DNA of 64,000 nt from Streptomyces sp. ISL-43. GTDB lineage: Bacteria; Actinomycetota; Actinomycetes; Streptomycetales; Streptomycetaceae. The first letter of the stretch is position 1. Each line of letters starts with the position of its first letter. The stretch spans positions 58,151-122,150 of the forward strand of contig NZ_JAGGOT010000037.1 of the NCBI RefSeq assembly GCF_018614195.1, written 5' to 3'. The notes beneath the pieces were generated by a model. The model did not search any database. It had not been told where the DNA came from and worked only from the letters and a program-made list of their open reading frames with translations. Position numbers and translations under genes: made by a program. Of this stretch, positions 50,828 to 58,672 are shown in pieces.

Positions 50828-51559
50828 ATGGATGTTTCCACGAACGCTACCTTCGAGAACACTGGGCGGCCTGCGGTCATCAAGGCCACCGCGCGCCGAC
50901 TGCTGGCGGAACTGGGGGCCGGAGGACTGTCCCTGGACGCCGTTGCCGGGGGCAGCGGACTTGCCGTCACCGACCTGGAAGCCGTCTTCCCGCATCGGGA
51001 CGACCTGCTCACCGCACTGGTCATCGACGCCTACGACGGGTCCGCCACCGCGATGGAACAGGCCGATCAGGCGGCCAGGGCGGCCGGTGCGTCAGCGGGC
51101 GGGCGGCTCCTCGCGGTGACTCGCGCGCTGCGGACGTGGTCCTTCGACAACTCCGGTGAATTCACACTGATCTACGGCTCGCCCGTTCCGGGCTACCACG
51201 CCCCGCAGGACACCGTCCTGTCCGCCTCACGCACCCCCGCGGTGCTGGCCGGCATCGTGCGTTCGGCGCTGGAAAGTGGTGAACTCACCCCGCCCCGGCG
51301 GACGGTGCCCGGACCTCCCCTGCTCCGGCCGGAGGCCGTGGAGCTCTTCGGCGGTGTGCCACAGGCCCCGTTCTCGGACCTCATCGAGCGCGGCATCGTG
51401 CTGTGGAGCAATCTGATCGGGCTCCTGGTCTTCCAAGTCTTCAGCCGGACCCACGACAGCGTCCGGGACGAGTCCGCGTACTTCGACTTCGCCATCGCCG
51501 TGGCGGCCGAAAGCATCGGACTGGTGGTTCCTCCGGACGGGGACTCCCCCACCGAGTAG
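50828..51559 (+). CDS. TetR-family transcriptional regulator
   Basis: A 243-residue repressor. The N-terminal helix-turn-helix (AVIKATARRLLAELGAGGLS then LDAVAGGSGLAVTDLEAVFPHRDDLLTALV) is typical of TetR, and the ligand-binding part resembles the TetR_C_33/WHG group (FDNSGEFTLIYGSPVPGYHAP). The ATG at 50828 is chosen over the upstream one at 50747, because the DNA-binding domain then starts at the usual distance. It may control the neighbouring transport genes or the lost hydrolase; no operator was identified. Confidence 0.87.
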   Translation: MDVSTNATFENTGRPAVIKATARRLLAELGAGGLSLDAVAGGSGLAVTDLEAVFPHRDDLLTALVIDAYDGSATAMEQADQAARAAGASAGGRLLAVTRALRTWSFDNSGEFTLIYGSPVPGYHAPQDTVLSASRTPAVLAGIVRSALESGELTPPRRTVPGPPLLRPEAVELFGGVPQAPFSDLIERGIVLWSNLIGLLVFQVFSRTHDSVRDESAYFDFAIAVAAESIGLVVPPDGDSPTE

Positions 51560-51572
51560 CCGGACGGCAGCG

Positions 51573-51711
51573 AGTCAGAGACCGGCGAGGAACTCCCGAA
51601 CCGTGGCCGCGAAGGCTTCCGGGGCCGCCGGTTGGACGAAGTGGTCGGTGTCCAGGGGGCGGTACATCGTCCCGGGGCACCGATCGGCCACGTCCTGGGC
51701 CTGACGGGTTT
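51573..51711 (-). pseudogene. C-terminal scrap of an alpha/beta hydrolase
   Basis: The minus strand reads VADRCPGTMYRPLDTDHFVQPAAPEAFAATVREFLAGL and then stops. This is the catalytic-His end of an alpha/beta hydrolase. Upstream it joins abruptly to a fragment of a different gene at about 51711. No more of the hydrolase is present. Confidence 0.55.
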
Positions 51712-51849
51712 CAGCCGCTTCGCGAGCGCGCGGAGCTTGCCGAGGTTCACACCGTGATCGTCACCCTGTTTCTCGTTCACCTTGCGCGTCTTCGGGTCCT
51801 CGAGGCCGGCCAGCTCGGCCATCACCTCGGCCAACGCCGTCTCGGCCAC
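51712..51849 (-). pseudogene. N-terminal scrap of a DNA alkylation repair-like protein
   Basis: Begins with GTG 51849 after a GGAGG site and encodes about 46 residues (AEVMAELAGLEDPKTRKVNE, HGVNLGKLRALAKRLK). These match the start of AlkD-like DNA alkylation repair proteins as remembered. It then runs into the hydrolase scrap. A deletion fused the head of one gene to the tail of another. Confidence 0.55.
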
Positions 51850-51944
51850 CTCAGCCTCCTGTCCGTCACGTGTGCAATTCAGCCTACGACGGAAGGCGGC
51901 CTCCTGTCGTACACGCCGGTTCGGCGGAATCGAAGCCTGAACGT

Positions 51945-52636
51945 CATCACCCGGCAGCCTTGCCGCCGCCCTGGAACAGCTGGCGGCCGACCTCGGCGCC
52001 GACCTCACGGTGGTGTCCGGTGACTGGGGGCCGCGCGTTTCGGCGGGCATCGCCTCGTCGGTCCCCGGGCGCAAGCCCCTGTCCGTGCACATCGGGGCGG
52101 ACAGCCGTCGGTTCGGCGTCTCGGGCTGGAGCCAGGGGGTCGAGCTCATCACCGGATCCACTCCTGACCTGGCGGATGTCGTCAGGGCTGCTGGGGTGTG
52201 GGGAAAGGACAGGAGCCTGCGAGAACTGCGCGCGGAGGTGCCGTTCCTGCACTCCAGCGAGCGCGCCGAGGCCCACGAACGCGGGCCGGCCGCGGTGGTG
52301 GAGCTGCAGTGGCGCACGATGCGCGAGCAGGCGGCCGGGGCCCCGGAATTCCCTGAGTTCGGCGAACTCGTGGAAGCGGCTCATGCCGAGCCGAGGCTGC
52401 GACAGCTCTATGTGTTCTCCAGCCACTGGACACTCGGCTTCAGCTCCCGCACCGGATTCCCGTTCCGCGATGACGTGGCCATCGCCCCGTCATCCAACCG
52501 CAGCCCGTACCGCGTGATGACGCGTCCTCACTCCGACGTCCTCGGCGAGGCCGCCACGGCCCAGGAGGCCGTCGCCCTGGCGGTGTCCCACCTCCCCGCC
52601 GATCTCGGCCCGGCTGTCGCCGGAACCGCCGAATGA
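51945..52636 (+). pseudogene. DUF6193-like protein with a disrupted N-terminus
   Basis: About 225 residues of a streptomycete DUF6193-type protein are readable: LAAALEQLAADLGADLTVVS, FGVSGWSQGVELITGSTPDL, LRELRAEVPFLHSSERAEAHERG, and a C-terminus with ATAQEAVALAVSHLPADLGPAVAGTAE. No start codon or ribosome site lies before the conserved SLAAALEQ segment; a TGA is in frame at 51938, and the preceding conserved residues (NVITR) are in another frame. A shortened product from GTG 52010 is possible. Function unknown. Confidence 0.6.
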
Positions 52637-52689
52637 GATGAGTGACGAGCTACAAGCTGAACTCCGTCACCGAATGTCACTGAATGTCA

Positions 52690-52900
52690 CTGAGGCTCCC
52701 CGTGCGACCGGGCCGGCCCGGTCGGCCTGGTCGAAGCCGGTCGAGATCCGCATGCTTTCGCTCCTGGCTCGGCGGTGCAGCGGTCGGCGATCCGCCGCGT
52801 CCCGCTCCGGCACGTGGGCGACGTACAGCCCCCGCATCGCGTGCCGCGATCAGCGGCAGGGCGCCGATCGGCCCCGGCGGGTCGTCGATCACCAGCATGA
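52690..52900 (-). pseudogene. Degraded fragment of an IS110-family transposase
   Basis: The minus strand from 52898 reads LVIDDPPGPIGALPLIAARDAG. Two further frames hold YVAHVP and RRIADRCTAEPGAK, the expected order of the IS110 N-terminal domain (IDQPxxIGALPL...AYLPGxxMRRIADLxPGEAKTD). At least two frameshifts and the lack of the rest of the gene mark it as a relic. Confidence 0.5.
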
Positions 52901-53083
52901 GCCCGGACCACCGGCTTCTGTCAAGTAACGAATAGCCGGGGCTACGGCCTCAGCCCTCCGCCGGGCACGGTGGAAGTCGACCCCCTGCGCGGAGCAGGAG
53001 GAACACCATCCGGAGCACAGGCATCCGTGTCCCCGCCGCCCCGGTTGCCGACCCCCGGGGCGCTACGCCAAGGAAGATCCCTC

Positions 53084-56000
53084 ATGACTGACATCGCCAT
53101 CATCGGACTCGGCTGCCGCTTTCCCGGTGCCCCCGACATCCATGGCTACTGGAAGCTCCTGATGAGCGGGGAGCGGCAGTTCTCCGCCGTCCCGAGGGAG
53201 CGGTGGAACCACGAGACCTTCTACGAACCCGGCAACCGGTCGGCCCCGAACGCGGCGTACACCGACCAGGTCGCCTTCCTGGACGGCGTGGACCGTTTCG
53301 ACGCCCTGCACTACGGGGTGCCGCCCGCTCGGGCCCGGGCCATGGACCCGCAGCACCGGCTGATGCTCGACGTCACCCGCGAGGCCCTCGACGACGCGGG
53401 GCTGGGCCGCGGCGACTTCGACCGGGAGAACACCGGGGCCTTCTTCGGAATCTCGGTGTCCGACTACAAGGACCTCATGACGACCCCCATCCGGGCCCTC
53501 ACCATGGCCGAGGAATCGCGTGCCCCGGACGGCCACGACGGCCTTGACGCCCTCAAGGAGCAGGCAGGACAGCTGGGCGCCATTCAGAGCTTCACCCTGC
53601 CCGGAAGCCTCCTCAACATGGCGGCCGGCACCGTCAGCCGCCACTTCGACCTCGGGGGCCCCAGCTTCGCCGTCGACGCCGCCTGCTCCGGCTCGCTGGT
53701 CGCCCTCGACCAGGCGATGGCCCACTTGCGCCAGGGAACCTGCCGGACCGCCCTCGTCGGCGGCGTGTACCTCAACCTCACCCCCGACAGCCTCGTCGGC
53801 TTCTCCAGGCTCCGCGCGCTGTCCGCCGCCGGTGTATGCCGCCCGTTCGACGAGGGGGCCGACGGCTTCGTCCTCGGCGAAGGCGCCGGTGTCGTCGTCA
53901 TACGGCCGCTCGCCGACGCCCTCGCCGACGGCGACCGCGTCTACGCGGTGATCAAGGGCATCGGCTCGGCCAACGACGGCGCGTCTCCCGGACCGCTGGT
54001 CCCCACCGCCGAAGGCCAGCTGCGTGCCATGCGCCGGGCCTACGACGACGCGGGGGTCGCCCCCTCTTCCGTGGGCTTCCTCGAGGCCCACGGCACCGGC
54101 ACCGCCGCCGGTGACCGTGCCGAGGCGGAGGCGCTGCGCCGGCTGCGCACCGAGTACCCCGACGACGACCCCGGTCTGTGCTACGTCGGCGCGGGCAAGG
54201 CCCTCATCGGGCACTCCCTGGCCGCGGCAGGCATCGCGGGACTGATCAAGACGGCTCTGGTCGTCCACCACCGCACGATCGTGCCGCAGCCGGAGACCAC
54301 CCCCCATCCTGACCTGGGCATCTCCGACGCGGGTCTGCGCTTCGCCGCCACGGCACGGCCCTTTCTGGACACGGGCACCCCGCGACGTGCCGCCGTCAGC
54401 TCGTTCGGCTTCGGCGGCACGAACGTCCATGTGGTGCTGGAAGAGCAGCAGCCCGCCCCGGCCCCCGGCCGTCTCCCCGAACGCGCCGAAGACACCGGAC
54501 CGCTTCTCGTCCTCCTCTCGGCCGGCAACGCCGAGCTCCTGGACCAGCACATCGGCGAAGTACTCGACGCACTCGACACGGCGGACTGTGCCCCGCTGGC
54601 CGCTGTGGCCCACACCCTCGGCGCGCGGGTACCGCTGACGGCCCGGCTCGCGATCGTGGCCACCGACACCGACGCGTTCCTCGAGCGGCTGCGCCACGCC
54701 CGTGAGCAGCTCCTCGCCGGCGCCCGGGGCGACCTCGGCGACGGCGCCTACGCCGCCGACGCCCCCCTGCCGGCCGCGCAGCGCCGCATCGCCTTCCTCT
54801 TCCCCGGCCAGGGCAGTCAGCGGCCGGGCATGATGCGGGACTTCTACGAGAGGTTCCCCGCCTTCCGGTCGGCCGTCGGCGTCCTCAGTGCCGTGGCCCG
54901 AGGGGACGTCGGCTTCGACCTCGGCGATCTGCTGTACGGCGAAGCCGCGACGTCCCGAGGCGACGCGGAGGAGCTCAGGCAGCGGCTCGCCGCCACGGAC
55001 GTGTGCCAGCCCCTGCTCGGTACCGTGCAGATCGCCGCCACCCGTGTCCTCGCCGACTGCGGCGTCGCTCCCGACCTCGCCCTCGGTCACAGCCTCGGAG
55101 AGTTCGCCGCGGCCGCGGCGGCCGGAGCGCTCACCAACGTGGACACCGTCCGGCTGCTCGTCCACCGGGGCGCGGCCCTCCGGCAGGCCGAGTCCGGCTT
55201 CCGGGGCGGGATGCTCGCCGTGCAGAGCGACGAGGAGACCTGCCGCCGACTCATGGACGGCATCGACGACGTGTGGCTCGCCTGCTTCAACCAGCCGCGG
55301 CAGGTCGTGGTCAGCGGCACGCTGGAAGGGCTCGCCGCCCTGCGGCAGGCCTGCGCCGAGGACGGTGTCGTCACGGCGGCGCTCGAGGTCTCCAACGCCT
55401 TCCACTCCCCGCGGCTGGCCTGCGCCGAGGAGGCCGTGCGCTCGGGCCTCGCCACCCGCCGCATCAGCAGCCCCGTCCTGCCGTTCGTCTCCTCCGTGAA
55501 CGCGGAGGTCTGCACCGACCCCGACCGGCTGCGCGAGCTGTGGACCCGGCACGCGTCCACGCCAGTCCACTTCAGCGATGCCGTCCGAACCGCCTACGAC
55601 CAGGGGGCCCGCATATTCCTCCAGGTGACCGGCGGCAACTCGCTCCTCACCTCGGTCCGCCGCAACCTCACCGGCCACGGCGACGTTCACGTCGTCCCCG
55701 CCTGCGGGGAGGCACCGGACGGCGGGCGCGCCTTCGCCCTGGCCCTCGCCCGGCTCGCCGTCCTGGGCGCCCCGGTCGACCCGCGCGCCCTGGTTCCCCA
55801 GGAGGACCGCCGGCTGCTGGACCTGCCGGTGGCGAGGCTCGACACCCAGTCCTACTGGGTGTCGGGCAAGCGCCCCTCGAAGAAGGACACCTCCGCTCCC
55901 GCCCAGCCCATATCGCCCGAGGAGACCTCGATGAACGCCCCGACGAACGACCCGATGAACGAGCTGCTCCAGCTGGTCCAGCAGCAGGCGACGCTGATCA

Positions 56001-57841
56001 CCCGCCTCACCGAGGCGCTCCCCGCACCGAACCCGCCCGCGCAGACCACGCCGCCGTCGACGGCCGGAACGGCACCTGTGCCCGCCTCTCCGGCCATCGC
56101 CCTCCCCACAGCCCCTGTGGTCCCTGACGTCCCCGCTGCCGCCGCCGACTCATCCTCTTCTCGCGCTCCGGCCGACGAGGAGCCGCCGACCGGGGGCATC
56201 GACGCGGTCACCGACGCCGTGCTCGAGCACGTGGCCCGGATCAGCGCGTTCCCGGTGAGTCATCTGCGCGGCGACCAGCTCCTGATCGACGAACTCGGTT
56301 TCGACTCGCTGATGCTGACCGACCTGTTCACCTCCCTCAAGCGGCAGTGGCCGAGCTGGGAGTTCGACGAGAAGGTCGCCGACCGGCCGACCGTCGGGAG
56401 TGTCGCCGCGCTGATCGCGAGCAGCACCGGGGACGCCGTACCGGCGGCCGTCCCCGGACAGCGCGCCGAACCCGTCGACGCCGCACACGCCGAAGAAACC
56501 GCGTCACCGTCCGTCGACGCGCCCGCGGACCCGCTGCCCGCGGCCCCGCCGTCCGCCGACCCGCGCCCGGACTGCCCCGCGTCGGCCGCCCCGGCCCCCT
56601 CTGCGCTGCCCGAGGAGCACACGCGGATCGAGTGCTTCCCGGAGGTCACCGCCCACGGCGAGCGCATCGCCTCGCTCGCCGGGATGGGGCTGGCCAACCC
56701 GTACTTCCTCGTCCACGAAGGCGGTATGACGGACACGACCGTCGTCGACGGCCGGGAACTGCTCTCGTTCTCCAGCTACAACTACCTGGGCATGGCCACG
56801 CACCGCACGGTGAACGAGGCGGCCAAGGAGGCGATCGAACGCTTCGGTACGTCGGTGTCCGCCAGCCGGCTGCTGTCCGGCAGCCGTCCGCTCCACCTGG
56901 AACTCGACACCGAACTCGCCGGCCTGCTCGGATGCGAGGCCGCGATCACCCTGGCCAACGGGCACGCCACCAACGTCACCGTGATCGGGCACCTCGTCGG
57001 GCCCGGGGACCTCGTCATCCACGACTCCCTCGCCCACGACAGCATCCTGCAGGGATGCAAGCTGTCGGGCGCGACCCGGCGGCCGTTCCCCCACAACGAC
57101 GCGGCCGCCCTCGACGCCATCCTCACGCAGGTCCGCCACCAGTACCGGCGGGTGCTGGTCGTCATCGAGGGCGTGTACAGCATGGACGGCGACATCGCCG
57201 ACCTGCCCGCCCTCGTCGAGGTCAAGCAGCGGCACGGCGCGCTGCTGATGATCGACGAGGCGCACAGCATCGGCACGATCGGCGAGACGGGGCGCGGCAT
57301 CGGCGAGTACCACGGCATCGAGCGCCCGGCCGTCGATCTGTGGTCGGGCACGCTGTCCAAGGCGCTTGCCAGCTGCGGTGGCTACGTCGCCGGGAGCCGC
57401 TCGGTCATCGAGTACCTGCGCTACACCGTTCCGGGCTTCGTCTTCAGCGCCGGCATGACCCCGGCCGACACCGCCGCCTCCCTGACCGCTCTGCGAGTGC
57501 TGCGCCGCGAGCCGGAGCGCGTGACACGCCTCGCGGAGAACGCCGCGCTGTTCGTCCGCCTCGCGCGCGGCGCGGGCATCGACATCGGGGACAGCCACGA
57601 CACGGCGATCGTCCCGTGCATCGTCGGGGATTCGCTGAAGACCCTGCGACTGGCGGAAGCCCTGTTCCAGCAGGGCATCAGTGTCAATCCCATCCTCTAC
57701 CCGGCCGTACCCGAGGAAATGGCCCGGCTGCGCTTCTTCATCACGTGCGACCACACGCCCGAGCAGATCCGTCGCACGGTGACCGTGCTGGAGCAGGAGC
57801 TGCGGCACCTGGACCCGGCTCCGGCCGCCGCAGCCGCCTGA
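53084..57841 (+). CDS. KS-AT-ACP-alpha-oxoamine synthase megaenzyme (type I PKS)
   Basis: A 1585-residue protein. Ketosynthase (1-430) has the full triad C201 (DAACSGS), H336 (EAHGTGT) and H377 (ALIGHS). Acyltransferase (567-870) has S670 in GHSLGEF, and SNAFHSPRL in the specificity region suggests malonyl-CoA. An ACP (1039-1113) carries S1075 (LGFDSLM) for phosphopantetheine. The C-terminus (1186-1578) is a PLP alpha-oxoamine synthase with K1426 (SGTLSKALASCGGY), DEAHSIG and the SSYNYLG start. There is no reductase or thioesterase. The likely reaction is one chain extension followed by decarboxylative condensation with an amino acid, releasing an alpha-amino ketone. ATG 53084 follows AAGGAAG. 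A PPTase gene follows after 11 bp. Confidence 0.92.
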   Translation: MTDIAIIGLGCRFPGAPDIHGYWKLLMSGERQFSAVPRERWNHETFYEPGNRSAPNAAYTDQVAFLDGVDRFDALHYGVPPARARAMDPQHRLMLDVTREALDDAGLGRGDFDRENTGAFFGISVSDYKDLMTTPIRALTMAEESRAPDGHDGLDALKEQAGQLGAIQSFTLPGSLLNMAAGTVSRHFDLGGPSFAVDAACSGSLVALDQAMAHLRQGTCRTALVGGVYLNLTPDSLVGFSRLRALSAAGVCRPFDEGADGFVLGEGAGVVVIRPLADALADGDRVYAVIKGIGSANDGASPGPLVPTAEGQLRAMRRAYDDAGVAPSSVGFLEAHGTGTAAGDRAEAEALRRLRTEYPDDDPGLCYVGAGKALIGHSLAAAGIAGLIKTALVVHHRTIVPQPETTPHPDLGISDAGLRFAATARPFLDTGTPRRAAVSSFGFGGTNVHVVLEEQQPAPAPGRLPERAEDTGPLLVLLSAGNAELLDQHIGEVLDALDTADCAPLAAVAHTLGARVPLTARLAIVATDTDAFLERLRHAREQLLAGARGDLGDGAYAADAPLPAAQRRIAFLFPGQGSQRPGMMRDFYERFPAFRSAVGVLSAVARGDVGFDLGDLLYGEAATSRGDAEELRQRLAATDVCQPLLGTVQIAATRVLADCGVAPDLALGHSLGEFAAAAAAGALTNVDTVRLLVHRGAALRQAESGFRGGMLAVQSDEETCRRLMDGIDDVWLACFNQPRQVVVSGTLEGLAALRQACAEDGVVTAALEVSNAFHSPRLACAEEAVRSGLATRRISSPVLPFVSSVNAEVCTDPDRLRELWTRHASTPVHFSDAVRTAYDQGARIFLQVTGGNSLLTSVRRNLTGHGDVHVVPACGEAPDGGRAFALALARLAVLGAPVDPRALVPQEDRRLLDLPVARLDTQSYWVSGKRPSKKDTSAPAQPISPEETSMNAPTNDPMNELLQLVQQQATLITRLTEALPAPNPPAQTTPPSTAGTAPVPASPAIALPTAPVVPDVPAAAADSSSSRAPADEEPPTGGIDAVTDAVLEHVARISAFPVSHLRGDQLLIDELGFDSLMLTDLFTSLKRQWPSWEFDEKVADRPTVGSVAALIASSTGDAVPAAVPGQRAEPVDAAHAEETASPSVDAPADPLPAAPPSADPRPDCPASAAPAPSALPEEHTRIECFPEVTAHGERIASLAGMGLANPYFLVHEGGMTDTTVVDGRELLSFSSYNYLGMATHRTVNEAAKEAIERFGTSVSASRLLSGSRPLHLELDTELAGLLGCEAAITLANGHATNVTVIGHLVGPGDLVIHDSLAHDSILQGCKLSGATRRPFPHNDAAALDAILTQVRHQYRRVLVVIEGVYSMDGDIADLPALVEVKQRHGALLMIDEAHSIGTIGETGRGIGEYHGIERPAVDLWSGTLSKALASCGGYVAGSRSVIEYLRYTVPGFVFSAGMTPADTAASLTALRVLRREPERVTRLAENAALFVRLARGAGIDIGDSHDTAIVPCIVGDSLKTLRLAEALFQQGISVNPILYPAVPEEMARLRFFITCDHTPEQIRRTVTVLEQELRHLDPAPAAAAA

Positions 57842-57852
57842 TCCCCGCTGCC

Positions 57853-58545
57853 ATGGACACCACGTTCCAGTCGATCGCGCCGGGCCGCATCCACCGGTGG
57901 GGCGGAGCAGCCCTCATCGTGGCCCGGCGCCGGGACCTCCACCAGGCACCGGTTCTCTCACCGGCCGAACAGCGCGTGGTCCACGCGCTGCCGGGCTGGC
58001 GGCAGGCCGAGTGGGCGGCCGGCCGACTGCTCGCCAAGCGCCTGGTCGGCGAAGTGACCGCCGCGCCGGCGGACGAGGTGGAGGTCCTCCCGCGTGAGGA
58101 CGGCAGCCCTTACGCCGTCGTCGGCGGCAGTCCGATGCCCGCCGTGAGCGTCTCCATCAGCCACACCGCCGGGCACGTCGCCGCAGCCGTCGCACCGCAG
58201 CCGGTCGGCGTGGACCTGTGCGAGACGGTCTCGGCCGCCGCGGTACGCCGGGTCGCCGACCACGCCCTGTCCCCCGGGGAACTCTCCCTCATCGGTACGG
58301 ACCGGCCCGATGCCTTGGCCGGCGCCTGGGCTCTGAAGGAAGCCGCGGTCAAGGCCGACCGGAGCGGCATCTTCGGCGCCGCCCCGCGCGGCATCGTGAT
58401 CCTCGGCCTCCGGCCGCCCGTACTCGGCGGACGGCGCCGCGCGATGGTGTGGCGGGCGGGAGACGCGGTCCTCGCCCTCGTCCTCGCGCACCCGGCCTCG
58501 CCGCCGGACCCCCCGGCGGCCCTCACCCCCGGTCCGACCGGCTGA
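57853..58545 (+). CDS. Sfp-type 4'-phosphopantetheinyl transferase
   Basis: A 230-residue PPTase with the magnesium-binding GVDLCE, the WALKEAAVKA motif, and an N-terminal SISHTAGHVAAAVA segment. It moves phosphopantetheine from CoA to the ACP serine. It begins 11 bp after the PKS stop, so it is co-transcribed and most likely dedicated to that ACP (S1075). The C-terminal tail is proline-rich and disordered. Confidence 0.88.
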   Translation: MDTTFQSIAPGRIHRWGGAALIVARRRDLHQAPVLSPAEQRVVHALPGWRQAEWAAGRLLAKRLVGEVTAAPADEVEVLPREDGSPYAVVGGSPMPAVSVSISHTAGHVAAAVAPQPVGVDLCETVSAAAVRRVADHALSPGELSLIGTDRPDALAGAWALKEAAVKADRSGIFGAAPRGIVILGLRPPVLGGRRRAMVWRAGDAVLALVLAHPASPPDPPAALTPGPTG

Positions 58546-58672
58546 GCGTGCCTCGTGACGGCATTGCGTTGGTGCTCCTTGCCCCGCCGGATCATGCTTG
58601 TCAGTGGAACCCCTGGCCGTGCAGGTCCCGTGTGACGGCGGGCAGGAACTACCGAGGGCGAGATGAGCGGCG

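Noticed and set aside
53063..55690. 875-codon minus-strand frame opposite the PKS
   Set aside because: Shadow of the KS-AT coding sequence; no recognisable domain.
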